Shown: positions 26,743 through 36,393 of the stretch, in pieces
Layout of the letters: each line of letters opens with the position of its first letter
How positions within the stretch are numbered: the first letter of the stretch is position 1
Assembly (NCBI GenBank): GCA_947494705.1
Contig: CANLVN010000003.1
Coordinates: forward strand, 310,001-374,000
DNA length: 64,000 bases
Reading direction: 5' to 3'
Source: an uncultured Erythrobacter sp.
GTDB taxonomy: Bacteria > Pseudomonadota > Alphaproteobacteria > Sphingomonadales > Sphingomonadaceae
Position numbers and translations under genes: made by a program
The notes under the pieces: model-generated
What the model was told of the DNA's origin: nothing
The model's input: the letters and a program-made list of their open reading frames with translations, nothing else
Databases searched by the model: none

Positions 26743-28200
26743 ATGCAAATTCATTTCACCGACACCCCGCCCGCCAAGCTTCGCCTTCACGCACGGATCG
26801 TCAATCAGGACGCCGACCTCTCCGGGATCGATTCTGCGCTGGTCGAAGGCGCCTCTGCTTCGCGTTTCAAGGGCAGCACGGGCCAGGTGTTCGAGGGGTT
26901 TGCGAGCGTCGATGGCGCGGTGAAACGGATTGCGCTGGCCGGGGCGGGTGAGAAAAGCGCAGACAAGCGCCGCCTCAATCTAGAACGCGCAGGTGCTGCC
27001 TTGACTGCGAAGTATTTGCGCTCGGGCGAGACCGAGATGGCGGTGGACCTCGGCAAGGCAGGGCTTTCAGCCGAGGATGCGGCAGCTGTGCTGCTAGGAT
27101 TGCAACTGCGCAGTTGGACGCATGACCAGTATCGCACCAAGCTTTCCTCCGACAAGAAAGTCTCTCTCGACAAGGTGCACGTCACCGGTGCGCCTGAAGG
27201 AACCGAGGCCGCATGGGAGCGCGAGGCTGCGATTGCCAAGGGGGTCGAATTCACAAAGCGCCTCGTCACCGAGCCTGCAAATGTCATCTATCCGGAGAGC
27301 TTCGTCGCACTCTGCAAGGAAGCTTTCGAAGGCACTGGCGCGGAAATCGTCGTGCTCGACGAAGCCGAGATGGAAGAACTCGGAATGGGCGCGTTGCTTG
27401 GGGTAGGCCAGGGCTCCGCGCGCGAATCGCGCTTGCTCGCGATCCGCTGGAACGGCGGCAAGGAAGGCGACAAGCCGAGCGTCTTTGTCGGCAAGGGCGT
27501 GACCTTCGACACTGGCGGCATCTCGATCAAGCCAGGGCCGGGCATGGAAGACATGAAGTGGGACATGGGCGGCGCAGGCGCGGTCGCAGGCGGGATGCTC
27601 GCGCTGGTCAGCCGCAAGGCGAAGGCCAACGTCATCGGTGTCATGGGACTGGTCGAAAACATGCCTGACGGCAACGCGATCCGCCCCGGCGACGTTCTGA
27701 CCACGATGAGCGGGCAGACGGTGGAAGTGCTCAACACCGACGCCGAAGGGCGGTTGGTGCTGTGCGACGCGCTGCACTGGGCACAGGAACAGTACGATCC
27801 CGCCCACATCGTCGATTTCGCCACCCTGACCGGTGCGATGCTCGTCGCGCTGGGCAACGAACATGCCGGGGTGTTCTCGAATGACGAGGATCTTGCAAAC
27901 AAGCTGCTCGGCGCGGGCAAAGTGACCGGCGACAAGCTGTGGCAGATGCCGCTGGGTTCAGCCTACGACAAGTTGATCGACTCGCCCATCGCCGACATGA
28001 AGAATATCGGCGGACGCTGGGCCGGATCGATCACCGCAGCACAGTTCCTGCAGCGCTTTATCAAGAAGGGCGTTGCCTGGGCGCATTGCGACATCGCGGG
28101 GATGGTCTGGGCGGACAAGCCGGGCCACAGCTGGGACAAGGGTGCAACGGGATATGGCGCGCGCCTGATCGACCAGTTCATCGCCGACAACGTGGAGTAG
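26743..28200 (+). CDS. pepA: Leucyl aminopeptidase (M17, PepA)
   Basis: This di-metal aminopeptidase releases N-terminal residues from peptides. The start ATG 26743 has GGAG eight bases upstream, giving [20 protein letters not shown] and a 485-residue product. The M17 signature [10 protein letters not shown] is present. Metal-binding context appears in [17 protein letters not shown] (Lys and Asp ligands) and [12 protein letters not shown]. The N-terminal domain is the usual macro-like fold. It is divergent from lptD and is followed by a DUF2256 gene and holC, the common alphaproteobacterial pepA-holC arrangement. Confidence 0.96.
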   Translation: MQIHFTDTPPAKLRLHARIVNQDADLSGIDSALVEGASASRFKGSTGQVFEGFASVDGAVKRIALAGAGEKSADKRRLNLERAGAALTAKYLRSGETEMAVDLGKAGLSAEDAAAVLLGLQLRSWTHDQYRTKLSSDKKVSLDKVHVTGAPEGTEAAWEREAAIAKGVEFTKRLVTEPANVIYPESFVALCKEAFEGTGAEIVVLDEAEMEELGMGALLGVGQGSARESRLLAIRWNGGKEGDKPSVFVGKGVTFDTGGISIKPGPGMEDMKWDMGGAGAVAGGMLALVSRKAKANVIGVMGLVENMPDGNAIRPGDVLTTMSGQTVEVLNTDAEGRLVLCDALHWAQEQYDPAHIVDFATLTGAMLVALGNEHAGVFSNDEDLANKLLGAGKVTGDKLWQMPLGSAYDKLIDSPIADMKNIGGRWAGSITAAQFLQRFIKKGVAWAHCDIAGMVWADKPGHSWDKGATGYGARLIDQFIADNVE

Positions 28201-28241
28201 CGCTTCGTGTCCTCAAGCAGCGAAGCGATAGGACACGAATA

Positions 28242-28394
28242 ATGCCACGGATGCGCAAAAAGAGCGATCTTCCGTCCAAGACCTGTGAGAGCTGCGGGCT
28301 GCCATTCACATGGCGCAAGAAATGGGAGCGCGACTGGGATAACGTCCGCTATTGTTCGGAAAGGTGTAAGCGAAACCGGAAGGCGGCAGTGTGA
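28242..28394 (+). CDS. DUF2256 small zinc-finger protein
   Basis: This 50-residue basic protein starts at ATG 28242 and reads [20 protein letters not shown] at its N-terminus. It has a four-cysteine zinc motif C-x2-C (CESCG) and C-x3-C (CSERC), with [18 protein letters not shown] between. This is the DUF2256 pattern. It overlaps the next gene as GTGA at 28391-28394, so it is coupled with holC. A nucleic-acid-binding role is plausible from charge and fold but unproven. Confidence 0.82.
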   Translation: MPRMRKKSDLPSKTCESCGLPFTWRKKWERDWDNVRYCSERCKRNRKAAV

Positions 28395-28825
28395 AGATCG
28401 ATTTCTGGCTCCTGTCCCGCGACCCGGTCGAAAAAGTCGTCGCTATGATCGCAAACCGCGTGATGGGCGAGGGCGAGCGGCTGCTGGTGGTAAGTAAGCA
28501 CGCCGACCAGCGCGATGCCATTTCGCGCGCGCTGTGGTCTGCAGGGCCCGAGAGTTTTCTAGCTAATGGTGCCGCGGGCTCGAAGGGCGAGGAGCGCCAG
28601 CCGATCCTGCTTTCCGACGGGCTTGAGGCGCCCAACAATGCCAGCCACGTCATCTTTGCCGATGGCGAGTATCGTGAACCTGAAGGCTTCGCCCGTGCTT
28701 TCCTGTTGTTCAACGAGACAACGACAGAGGCCGCGCGCGAAACATGGCGCAGCCTTGACGGGACCGAAGGGCTGGAGCGATCGTTTTTTCGCCAAGACGG
28801 CGGGAAATGGACAAAGGTCGCCTGA
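28391..28825 (+). CDS. holC: DNA polymerase III chi subunit
   Basis: HolC (chi) links the clamp loader to SSB on the lagging strand. The 144-residue protein begins at GTG 28391 ([20 protein letters not shown]). It contains the chi-typical blocks [42 protein letters not shown] and [15 protein letters not shown]. Its overlap with the DUF2256 stop and its position after pepA match the conserved neighbourhood. No anomaly is seen. Confidence 0.9.
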   Translation: MKIDFWLLSRDPVEKVVAMIANRVMGEGERLLVVSKHADQRDAISRALWSAGPESFLANGAAGSKGEERQPILLSDGLEAPNNASHVIFADGEYREPEGFARAFLLFNETTTEAARETWRSLDGTEGLERSFFRQDGGKWTKVA

Positions 28826-28861
28826 TCGTCAAAAATAGGGCCTGCAATCGGGGAGACATTT

Positions 28862-29365
28862 ATGCGTATTCCAGCACTGATCACCGCCGCCTGCGCACTC
28901 GCGCTCACGGCCTGCGGATCGGAAAATTCGGGCACGTTCGAAACCGAGGACGGCGAAACCGGCGAATACACCATCGACGACGAGAGCGGCGAATCCACCA
29001 TGACCGTGACCACGCCCGATGGCGATGTCACGATGCGCTCCGGCGCGGAGGTGCCTGTCGATCTGCCTGGCGGCTTCTCGCTCATTCCCGGCGCGCAGGT
29101 GGTCAGCAACACCCTTATCAACCAGAGCGAAACGAAGGGTGCGCTCGTCACCTTTCTAAGCGATCGGACGCCAGAGCAAATTGCAGATTATTATCGCGAG
29201 GAAGCCGAAGCGGCCGGGATCGAGATCCAGATCGAAACCAGCATGAACGACGGCAGGATGCTGGGCGGCGAGAACGAGGAGGCTGGCATGACCTTCTCGA
29301 TCACCGCCTACCCGGGTGAAGAGGGAACTACCGGCCAACTGACCATCAGCGAAGAGGCGGGCTGA
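28862..29365 (+). CDS. Putative lipoprotein, uncharacterised
   Basis: The 167-residue product has a lipobox LTAC at Cys18. An acidic Thr/Glu/Asp-rich linker follows, with [20 protein letters not shown] in its first part. The C-terminal domain includes [18 protein letters not shown] and [21 protein letters not shown]. The [14 protein letters not shown] helix resembles stretches seen in periplasmic lipoproteins of sphingomonads, but I do not recognise a named family. It lies between holC and ndk on the same strand with its own spacing. A repeating [10 protein letters not shown] beta-type pattern is visible before the domain. Confidence 0.75.
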   Translation: MRIPALITAACALALTACGSENSGTFETEDGETGEYTIDDESGESTMTVTTPDGDVTMRSGAEVPVDLPGGFSLIPGAQVVSNTLINQSETKGALVTFLSDRTPEQIADYYREEAEAAGIEIQIETSMNDGRMLGGENEEAGMTFSITAYPGEEGTTGQLTISEEAG

Positions 29366-29495
29366 GCTAAGGCTTGAATTGATTGCCGCGCGGGGCTATC
29401 GGCGCGCCGACTTCTCCCTCGCGCGCAGCATTGCGTGCACCCCCTCAAAATTGCGCGCGACCTCGCTCGCACCCATCACCACAAAGGAAAACGCC

Positions 29496-29918
29496 ATGGC
29501 GGTCACCCGCACCTTTTCGATCATCAAGCCCGACGCGACCAAGCGCAACCTGACCGGCGCCGTCACGAAGATGCTGGAAGAAGCTGGCCTTCGCGTCGTC
29601 GCTTCCAAGCGCATCCATATGAGCAAGGAACAGGCCGAAGGCTTCTACGCCGTTCACAAGGAACGCCCCTTCTTCGGTGAACTGGTCGAATTCATGATGA
29701 GCGAGCCGGTCGTCGTGCAGGTTCTCGAAGGCGAAGACGCCGTGAAGCGCAACCGCGACGTCATGGGCGCGACCAACCCCGCCGAAGCCGATGAAGGCAC
29801 GATCCGCAAGGAATACGCACTGTCGATCGGCGAAAACACGGTCCACGGTTCGGACAGCGAAGAGAATGCCGCGATCGAAATCGCCTATTTCTTCAACGAA
29901 GACGAAATCGTCGGCTAA
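29496..29918 (+). CDS. ndk: Nucleoside diphosphate kinase
   Basis: Ndk balances NTP and dNTP pools by phosphate transfer through a phospho-histidine. The start ATG 29496 follows AAAGGAAA and gives [20 protein letters not shown]; the open frame before it is not conserved. The 140-residue length is standard. The nucleotide-binding and catalytic segments are [20 protein letters not shown] and [13 protein letters not shown] with the active His. A terminator follows at 29944. Confidence 0.97.
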   Translation: MAVTRTFSIIKPDATKRNLTGAVTKMLEEAGLRVVASKRIHMSKEQAEGFYAVHKERPFFGELVEFMMSEPVVVQVLEGEDAVKRNRDVMGATNPAEADEGTIRKEYALSIGENTVHGSDSEENAAIEIAYFFNEDEIVG

Positions 29919-29943
29919 GCGCGACGCGTTTCAAAGACTTTGG

Positions 29944-29973
29944 AAGGGCCGTCCTGATTGGGCGGCCCTTTTG
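29944..29973. terminator. Bidirectional terminator between ndk and the sulfotransferase gene
   Basis: AAGGGCCG (29944-29951) pairs with CGGCCCTT (29963-29970), followed by TT on the plus strand; the complementary arm provides the T-run for the minus strand. It sits between two convergent genes. Confidence 0.75.
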
Positions 29974-29976
29974 CTA

Positions 29977-31176
29977 TCAGGCGTCCGCGAAGCGGCGAAG
30001 CTGTTCTGCATGGTCCGCATGGCGACCGCTCTCATTGCCCGCCATCTGCGCACGCATTGCGTCTAGCGCCTCTGGCGTGAGTTCGAGCCCGAGCTCGCCA
30101 TAGCAACGCGTTATCTCGCGCTCCCAATCCTCACCCAGGGCGGTGAAGTCCATCCGTGAAATCGGGCCGTCCCAATTCGCCAGAGCTGCCGCCATCCGGC
30201 GATCGCGCAAGCCGATCTTGTGCCACCAAAGCTTTTCGATCCGTTCCAGATCGCAACTGTCGGACTGCACCGCCATTTGGTTCGCGCACAGCGAAACCGC
30301 GCTGCGATGAACCGCTTCGCGCTCGCGCCCCGCGATGACGAGCCGCGCCTTAGGGAACTGCCCCAGCAAAGTTGGCAGGTCCTCGGCAAAAGCGGGGACT
30401 TTCATCACGCGCGGTAAGCCGGCGTTGCCCCGATGCGCGGCATCTGTCCGCAGGATGCGCGCCATTTCGCGGTAGATTGGTCCGGGGTCGCGCGCTTCGC
30501 TCCAGGCCGAATAGCTCGGAATATGCCATTGCGATTCGTAGATCGAATGATGGAGCGCAGCCGAAATCCACGCTAATTCTTCCTCGACTTCGGCAGGCGC
30601 CATCGGATGGATCGACTGCAACCACGGATTAAGCGCGCCGAGCATGGCAAGGTCCATCGCGGCCTTTACCCGGTTCATGCCGAAGCGCGCCGGGACGGGG
30701 TGAAAGGCATCGCAATAGCGCGTGTACGAATGTGCGGGATCGGCGGCGAGCAACTTGTGAATGCGCGTCGTGCCGCTGCGCATGTGGCCGATAATGATGA
30801 TTGGCGGGGCGAGCGGGGTCTCGATGAGCTCGGGGCTCTCGCGCCAAAGGTTTCCCAACGCGAGTCGATTCCTGACCACGCGGGACAGCTGGCCCCACGC
30901 CATGGCCTGGCCCAGCGAGTTCAGGTCAGCCTCTGCGCGAACAGCCCTGCAAAGCCGGTCGAGCCGTTCGCGAAAATCGGCGACGTCCTCGCTGGAGCGC
31001 CCACCCGTCTCGTCCTGCGGGTCGAAGGACTTTCCCGCATCGGACCACAACTTGTCGGCGTCGAGAGACGGGGTCGGCAACCATCCGCGCTCCCATGCGC
31101 GTTCCAGAAAGGCATTTGCCCGGTCCGCCAGTTTACCGCGAGCGAGGGGGTGATGCCGCGGGGGAGCGGACATCAA
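29977..31176 (-). CDS. Sulfotransferase family protein
   Basis: This 399-residue protein has the PAPS-binding P-loop-like motif IIIIGHMRSGTTRIHKLLA at about residues 125-143. A 3'-phosphate-binding block RLVIAGREREAVHRSAVSL follows. This places it in the Sulfotransfer_3 group of bacterial sulfotransferases, whose acceptors may be lipids, polysaccharides or peptides. An N-terminal helical region of about 110 residues precedes the catalytic domain, as seen in actinobacterial and sphingomonad homologues. The ATG overlaps the purN stop by four bases, so it is the third gene of the purMN operon. The substrate is unknown. Confidence 0.82.
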   Translation of the reverse strand: MMSAPPRHHPLARGKLADRANAFLERAWERGWLPTPSLDADKLWSDAGKSFDPQDETGGRSSEDVADFRERLDRLCRAVRAEADLNSLGQAMAWGQLSRVVRNRLALGNLWRESPELIETPLAPPIIIIGHMRSGTTRIHKLLAADPAHSYTRYCDAFHPVPARFGMNRVKAAMDLAMLGALNPWLQSIHPMAPAEVEEELAWISAALHHSIYESQWHIPSYSAWSEARDPGPIYREMARILRTDAAHRGNAGLPRVMKVPAFAEDLPTLLGQFPKARLVIAGREREAVHRSAVSLCANQMAVQSDSCDLERIEKLWWHKIGLRDRRMAAALANWDGPISRMDFTALGEDWEREITRCYGELGLELTPEALDAMRAQMAGNESGRHADHAEQLRRFADA

Positions 31177-32126
31177 AAGCTGTCAGCCGCGTCGAGCAAC
31201 TTTGTAATGCGCTGCGGCGCAACGCTGCGCCAACTGCGACCAAGCCACTCGCCGACATGGTTCCAGTCGACACCCTCTCGGTTGAGGATCAGTCCGACCC
31301 AACCGCTTGCGCCATAATAGGCGGGCTTGAAATAGGTCTCCGGCTGCGTCTCGACGAGGTTGATCAGCTCGTCCATCCCGTCGGTCTTTACCAGCACCGC
31401 GATATGTTGAGAGCCGTGATGCTGGTTGAGAAAGTGGGCGAAATACTTTCCCGATTTCTCCGTCCCGACCCGAAAGCCGGGCGAACCGTGACTCTCGCGC
31501 TCATGCGTTTCAGGCAAGGCGAGGGCAATGCCACGCACCTTGTCGAGCAGCGCGTCAGGATCGGTCCCGCGCGCAACGAAATCCGTGAGCGCGCGCGGGT
31601 AAAGCTGGTGCTCGGCATGCTTGACACGCTCGGCGAGGGTTTCGGGTGTGTCACCGGGCAGGATCGCGACGCGGATCTGTGCAAGGACCTCTCCCGCGTC
31701 GAGCTCGGGGGTGACGATATGTACGCTCGATCCCGCATGGCTGTCCCCTGCCTCGATAGCGCGCGCGAAAGTGTCCAGCCCCTTGTATTTGGGAAGCAGC
31801 GAGGGATGGATATTGAGGATACGCCCCTGCCATCTTGCAACGAAAGCGTCCGAAAGGATGCGCATGTAGCCCGCAAGGACAATCAGCTGCGCCCCTGCAT
31901 CTTCGACCGCCGCTTCCATCGCAGCGTCATGTTCCTCGCGGCTGTGCCCCCGGTGCGAGTGAGTGAAGGTCGCAATGCCTTCAGCGCGCGCAAGCTCAAG
32001 TCCGCCTGCATCGGTGATATTACTGGCGACCAGCGCGATTTCGTAGGGACAGCCTTCAAGGCGGCTAGCATAAAGCAGCGCGGCGAGGTTCGTGCCGGTG
32101 CCCGATATGAAGACCGCGATCTTCAC
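31173..32126 (-). CDS. purN: PurN glycinamide ribonucleotide formyltransferase fused to a YjbR/MmcQ-like domain
   Basis: PurN transfers formyl from 10-formyl-THF to GAR in purine synthesis. The GTG at 32126, five bases past the purM stop, gives (M)KIAVFISGTGTNLAALL, the family start. Catalytic residues are Asn105 and His107 in NIHPSLLPKYKG and Asp143 in ELDAGEV. The PurN part ends near residue 188. Residues about 192-317 form a second domain with YjbR/MmcQ features: DKVRGIALALPETHERESHG, then GMDELINLVETQPETYFKP and GWVGLILN. A normal PurN is about 200-215 residues, so this is a genuine fusion in one frame. The YjbR domain function is unknown. Confidence 0.9.
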   Translation of the reverse strand: MKIAVFISGTGTNLAALLYASRLEGCPYEIALVASNITDAGGLELARAEGIATFTHSHRGHSREEHDAAMEAAVEDAGAQLIVLAGYMRILSDAFVARWQGRILNIHPSLLPKYKGLDTFARAIEAGDSHAGSSVHIVTPELDAGEVLAQIRVAILPGDTPETLAERVKHAEHQLYPRALTDFVARGTDPDALLDKVRGIALALPETHERESHGSPGFRVGTEKSGKYFAHFLNQHHGSQHIAVLVKTDGMDELINLVETQPETYFKPAYYGASGWVGLILNREGVDWNHVGEWLGRSWRSVAPQRITKLLDAADSF

Positions 32127-32130
32127 GCGT

Positions 32131-33228
32131 TCAGCCAAGGTGGGAAGCCTCCCAATCAGCCTGTCCCGACCAAGTGCCCTGCGAGCCGCGCACGGTGCAT
32201 CCGCGCTGGCCCTCTTCGATCTGCCCGACGTGCACGACTGTTTCACCAGCATCTTCGAGCCGCTGGGTCACGGCTTCGACATTGGCTTGAGCGACTGCCA
32301 GCACCATCCCGACGCCGCAATTGAAGGTGCGCGCCATTTCCTCTGGCTCGATATTGCCCTGCGCCTGCAGGAACGCCATCAGCATTGGCTGTTGCCACAG
32401 ATCGGCATCGACCCGTGCATGCGCGCCTTTCGGAAGGATGCGCGGTATATTCTCCAGCAGACCGCCACCGGTAATGTGCGCGAGGCCGTGAACCAGTCCA
32501 TCGCGGATGAGGGGCAAAAGGCTCGCCACATAAATGCGCGTCGGCTCGATTAGGGCGTCGATCAAAAGGCGCTCCTGATCGAACAGGGCCGGGCGGTCGA
32601 GCTTCCAGCCTTTGTCCCGCGCCAATCGGCGGACCAGCGAATAGCCGTTGGAATGCACACCCGAACTCGCAAGGCCGAGCAGAACGTCACCTGCGGCAAC
32701 AGCGTCTCCGGTAAGTTGCTCGCCGCGTTCCACCGCGCCGACGCAGAACCCGGCGAGGTCGTAATCGCCGGCTGCATACATTCCGGGCATCTCCGCGGTC
32801 TCGCCCCCGATCAGGGCGCAACCGGCTTGCTTGCAGCCCTCTGCGATACCCGCGACCACACGCTCGGCGACGCCGTTCTCCAGCTTGCCGGTGGCGAAAT
32901 AGTCCAGGAAGAACAGTGGTTCTGCGCCTTGCACGATAAGGTCATTGACGCACATCGCGACCAGATCGATGCCGACCGTGTCATGTCGGTCGTAATCGAT
33001 CGCGAGTTTGAGTTTGGTGCCAACGCCATCGTTCGCGGCGACGAGCAGGGGGTCTTCATAGCCTGCCGCCTTGGGGTCGAAGAATCCGCCGAAGCCGCCC
33101 AGTTCGCTGGTCGCACCGGGGCGCGCGGTGGCCTTGGCAAGCGGGGCTATCGCCTTGACCAGCGCATTGCCTGCATCGATCGAAACGCCTGCATCGGCGT
33201 AGGTATAGGAGGATTTGTCGTCGCTCAT
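32131..33228 (-). CDS. purM: Phosphoribosylformylglycinamidine cyclo-ligase
   Basis: PurM closes the imidazole ring of AIR in purine synthesis using ATP. The 365-residue protein shows [18 protein letters not shown] at the N-terminus, then [33 protein letters not shown] and [11 protein letters not shown]. The ATP-grasp-like PurM C-terminal part contains [16 protein letters not shown] and FNCGVGMVL. It leads an operon with purN and a sulfotransferase and is divergent from the DUF2066 gene. All conserved blocks are present. Confidence 0.97.
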   Translation of the reverse strand: MSDDKSSYTYADAGVSIDAGNALVKAIAPLAKATARPGATSELGGFGGFFDPKAAGYEDPLLVAANDGVGTKLKLAIDYDRHDTVGIDLVAMCVNDLIVQGAEPLFFLDYFATGKLENGVAERVVAGIAEGCKQAGCALIGGETAEMPGMYAAGDYDLAGFCVGAVERGEQLTGDAVAAGDVLLGLASSGVHSNGYSLVRRLARDKGWKLDRPALFDQERLLIDALIEPTRIYVASLLPLIRDGLVHGLAHITGGGLLENIPRILPKGAHARVDADLWQQPMLMAFLQAQGNIEPEEMARTFNCGVGMVLAVAQANVEAVTQRLEDAGETVVHVGQIEEGQRGCTVRGSQGTWSGQADWEASHLG

Positions 33229-33298
33229 GCGCAGTCCTCTAGCTGTTCGGGCTTGGAATTACACTTCGCTTTCGGCAAAGACCGGTCAGATTTCCCCG

Positions 33299-34606
33299 AT
33301 GAGTGCATCCACAACCCTTTCTGGCCCCGAATCAGGCGGCATATCGAGCAGCTTAACGCGCTTGCGCTGGTTCGTGGCGGCGGCGCTTGCGGTGATGCTG
33401 CTTGGTGGCGGCTACGCGCTGGTGCTCGCGCAGGTTGCGGGCGAGCGTGGTATCGCGCCCACCGCGTCATCCGCCGACATCGAAGTGCGCGGGATCGAAG
33501 TCGATGTGCGCGCCGATACGGGCGTAGAGGCGCGCGATCAGGCGTGGCGAGAAGCACAGCGCAAGGCGTGGGACAAGGTCGGCGGCCCAGCCATCTCTGA
33601 CAGCCAGCTTGCGGGGATGGTCTCGGCCATTGTCATCCAGCGCGAACGCATCGGTCCGAAACGCTATGTCGCGACGCTGGGCGTGACTTTCGACCGTCAG
33701 CGTGCCGGGCGTTTCCTCGGTGGCGCACGGGCCTCGCGCAATTCCGCCCCGATGCTGGTTATCCCGGTGATGGTCAGCGGCGGTGTCTATACAGCGTTCG
33801 AGGTCCGCAATCCGTGGCAGCGCGCTTGGGCGGAGTTCAATCCGGGCACGAGCCGAATCGATTATGTTCGTCCTTCGGGCGCAGGGGGCGATTCGCTCTT
33901 GCTCAGTTACGGCCAGACCGGCCGCCGCAGTCGCGCCTGGTGGCGCAGCACGCTCGACCAATATGGCGCGGCGGATGCGCTGTCGCCGATCGTGCGGCTC
34001 GAGCATGCCTTTCCAGGCGGTCCCGTCACCGGCACCTTCACCGCGCGCTATGGTCCGGACAGCACCGCAATCGAGACCTTCACGATGGAGGCCAATTCAC
34101 CCGGAGCGCTGCCGGAAATGCTGACCGAGGCTGTCGTGCGGATGGATTCGATCTACGAAGCGGCGCTCGAAAGCGGCAAGCTACAGCCTGACCCGACACT
34201 GCGCCTCGGCGGTTCCGGACGGGTCGATCCGGCGCTGCAACGGCTGATCGAGATTGGCCGCGCGATACAGGCGCGCGATCGTGCCGAGGCGCGGGCGGCT
34301 GCCAACGCGGCAATCGTTCCCGATCCGGCCACGCAGCCGGACAGCCAACCCACTCAGGCTCCCGCTGCGGTACGTTCCGTGACAGTACAGTTCGCGACAC
34401 CCGACGCGGTTACCTTCGATGCGACCTTGTCGACCATGCGCCAGGTTCCTGGCGTGCGCGGGCTATCGGTAACCAGCACCGCCATGGGCGGCACTTCGGT
34501 GATGAGCGTCAGCTTCAGCGGCGAGCCTTCCGCGCTTGCCGAGGCGCTGCGCCAGCGTGGCTTTGCCGTGCGCGAGGGATCGGGCACGCTTGCGATTTCA
34601 CGCTGA
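33299..34606 (+). CDS. DUF2066-like membrane-anchored protein
   Basis: ATG 33299 gives a 435-residue protein with a transmembrane or signal segment (WFVAAALAVMLLGGGYALVL). A DUF2066-type region follows with VDVRADTGVEARDQAWREAQ and RYVATLGVTFDRQRAGRFLG. A Pro/Gln-rich linker (PDPATQPDSQPTQAP) leads to a small ferredoxin-like C-terminal domain of about 75 residues. That domain may be a heavy-metal-associated-like fold without a CxxC motif. The gene is divergent from purM and is followed after 12 bases by hdaA, a conserved alphaproteobacterial neighbourhood. Function is unknown. Confidence 0.78.
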   Translation: MSASTTLSGPESGGISSSLTRLRWFVAAALAVMLLGGGYALVLAQVAGERGIAPTASSADIEVRGIEVDVRADTGVEARDQAWREAQRKAWDKVGGPAISDSQLAGMVSAIVIQRERIGPKRYVATLGVTFDRQRAGRFLGGARASRNSAPMLVIPVMVSGGVYTAFEVRNPWQRAWAEFNPGTSRIDYVRPSGAGGDSLLLSYGQTGRRSRAWWRSTLDQYGAADALSPIVRLEHAFPGGPVTGTFTARYGPDSTAIETFTMEANSPGALPEMLTEAVVRMDSIYEAALESGKLQPDPTLRLGGSGRVDPALQRLIEIGRAIQARDRAEARAAANAAIVPDPATQPDSQPTQAPAAVRSVTVQFATPDAVTFDATLSTMRQVPGVRGLSVTSTAMGGTSVMSVSFSGEPSALAEALRQRGFAVREGSGTLAISR

Positions 34607-34618
34607 GGCGGCGGGTCG

Positions 34619-35263
34619 ATGGCCAGGAAATCCGCAGATGCTGCTTCCCAGATCGCGCTGCCTCTGACCCCCGCCGGGTCGGGCGAGCCGGGCCGCATCG
34701 TCATTGGCAACGCCAACACTCAAGTGATCGAGGCACTGCGCACTCCGCAGAGCTGGCCGTTCCACACCGCCATCCTCACCGGCCCTCAACGCAGCGGCAA
34801 GTCCTTGCTGGGGCGATGGGCGCAAGGACAGGGGATCGAGGTGATGGACGGCGTCGATAGTGCTGAAGAGTCCGAGGTATTCCACCGCTGGAACGCGGTT
34901 CAGGAAGGAGGGCTCAACGCGGGGCAGCCCTTGCTCCTGATTGCGGATGCGACTCCGTGGGAGGTCACGCTGCCCGACCTGAAATCGCGGCTCGGCGGCT
35001 CGCTGCAGCTGGCCATCGGTGATCCCGACGACGTCATGGCCGGCGCGCTCATCGAAGCGCATGCCGAGAAACGCGGGCTGACCCTGGCTGAGGGCGCGGC
35101 AGACTATCTCGTGCCGCGCACCCGTCGCAGCTTCGCCGCAATCGAAGCGCTCGTCGCGGCAATCGACCGAATCAGCCTTGAACGACAGGCCCCTGCCACC
35201 ATGTCGGTCTGGCGCGCTGCGCTGGAAGCTTTGCATGGGCCTTCCCAAGCAAAACTGCTGTAA
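34619..35263 (+). CDS. hdaA: DnaA regulatory inactivator homologue HdaA
   Basis: HdaA stimulates ATP hydrolysis on DnaA at the sliding clamp, limiting re-initiation. The 214-residue protein carries a clamp-binding motif QIALPL at about residues 11-16, a P-loop TGPQRSGKSLLGR (about 54-66), and the DnaA-like lid region RTRRSFAAIEALVAAID. It is shorter than DnaA because the DNA-binding domain is absent, as expected. It lies 12 bases after the DUF2066 gene, the usual alphaproteobacterial order. Confidence 0.88.
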   Translation: MARKSADAASQIALPLTPAGSGEPGRIVIGNANTQVIEALRTPQSWPFHTAILTGPQRSGKSLLGRWAQGQGIEVMDGVDSAEESEVFHRWNAVQEGGLNAGQPLLLIADATPWEVTLPDLKSRLGGSLQLAIGDPDDVMAGALIEAHAEKRGLTLAEGAADYLVPRTRRSFAAIEALVAAIDRISLERQAPATMSVWRAALEALHGPSQAKLL

Positions 35264-35305
35264 CGCGAATTTGCATTTTCAGGGGTTTGGTGGGAGAATT
35301 TGCCC

Positions 35306-36031
35306 ATGTTCGACAAGCTCAAGTCCTATCTGGACTCCGTTCAGGCGCGCGATCCGGCACCGCGATCGCGTTGGGAAGTGTTGCTCTATCCGGGCGTTCT
35401 CGCGCTCGGGCTGCATCGCGTGGCGCACTGGCTGTTCGATGCGAAGCTGTTTTTCCTTGCGCGCTTCATCAATCATTTCAGCCGCTTATTGACCGCAATC
35501 GACATCCATCCAGGTGCGACCATCGGCAAGAACTTTTTTATCGACCACGGCTTCACCGTCATCGGTGAGACCGCCGAGATCGGCGATAATGTGACCATCT
35601 ACCAATGCGTAACGCTGGGCGGGACCAATCCGACCAACGGGCAGGGGGGCAAGCGTCACCCGACCGTCGCCGACAATGTCATTATCGGTTCCGGCGCGCA
35701 GGTCATTGGACCGATCACAGTGGGTGAACGCGCAAGGATCGGAGCCAATGCAGTGGTGATGGAGGACGTGCCCGCCGGCGCCACCATGGTCGGTTTCAAG
35801 GCACGCTCGACATTGGTCCCGGCCGAAGAGTGGATCAAGGAATTCATACCCTATGGCACGCCATGCGAGGATGCCGAGGGCAACCGCGTGGACTGTATCG
35901 AGAAACTCGAAAACGAGCTTTCGGCGATGCGCGCTGAAATCGCCGAGTTGAAAGCGCGCGACGCGGCGGCGCAAAACCCGGTCCAGCCGAGTCTCGACCT
36001 TTCGCAAAAGAGCGGGACCGGTAGCAGATGA
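35306..36031 (+). CDS. cysE: Serine O-acetyltransferase (EpsC/CysE type)
   Basis: This enzyme acetylates serine for cysteine synthesis. The ATG at 35306 (MFDKLKSYLDSVQARDPAPR) has GGGAGA upstream; TTG at 35300 is also open but weaker. The 241-residue protein has the helical N-terminal domain with LGLHRVAHWLFD. A left-handed beta-helix of hexapeptide repeats follows: IHPGATIGKNFFIDHG, GDNVTIYQCVTLGGT, GKRHPTVADNVIIGSGAQV. The catalytic His is in HG and HP blocks. A 60-residue C-terminal helical tail (ENELSAMRAEIAELKARDA) is likely a coiled coil. It overlaps the DUF2794 gene. Confidence 0.92.
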   Translation: MFDKLKSYLDSVQARDPAPRSRWEVLLYPGVLALGLHRVAHWLFDAKLFFLARFINHFSRLLTAIDIHPGATIGKNFFIDHGFTVIGETAEIGDNVTIYQCVTLGGTNPTNGQGGKRHPTVADNVIIGSGAQVIGPITVGERARIGANAVVMEDVPAGATMVGFKARSTLVPAEEWIKEFIPYGTPCEDAEGNRVDCIEKLENELSAMRAEIAELKARDAAAQNPVQPSLDLSQKSGTGSR

Positions 36032-36393
36032 ATTCGGCTTTTCAGGGCGGAGTTGCCGGTCAGGTCGTTGCCTTTCCGGGTAGAAATGCAGGGCAGGTAG
36101 GCTTCGACCGCGAGGAATTGCAGCGCATTCTCGACCTTTATGGCCGCATGGTCGCCGCCGGTCAGTGGCGCGATTATGCGATGGACTTCGAGCGGCACGC
36201 CGCCACCTTCTCCGCATTCCGCCGCGCCGCCGAACGCCCGCAGGCGCGGATCGAAAAACGCCCGAGCCTGCGCAACAAACAGGGCATGTACACGCTCTAT
36301 GGCGAGCATGGCCAAGTGCTCAAGCGCGGCTCCGAACTCGCCAATGTCCTCGCCCCGATGGAGCGAAGACTGGTGAAAGCAGTCGACGACTAG
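36028..36393 (+). CDS. DUF2794 protein
   Basis: The 121-residue protein matches the DUF2794 pattern: REELQRILDLYGRMVAAGQW, DYAMDFERHAATFSAFRRA and EKRPSLRNKQGMYTLYGEHG. These proteins are widespread in alphaproteobacteria and uncharacterised. The start overlaps the cysE stop as ATGA, so the two are translationally coupled, and the stop overlaps the convergent membrane-protein gene by four bases. No signal peptide or membrane segment is visible, so it is probably cytoplasmic. Confidence 0.85.
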   Translation: MNSAFQGGVAGQVVAFPGRNAGQVGFDREELQRILDLYGRMVAAGQWRDYAMDFERHAATFSAFRRAAERPQARIEKRPSLRNKQGMYTLYGEHGQVLKRGSELANVLAPMERRLVKAVDD

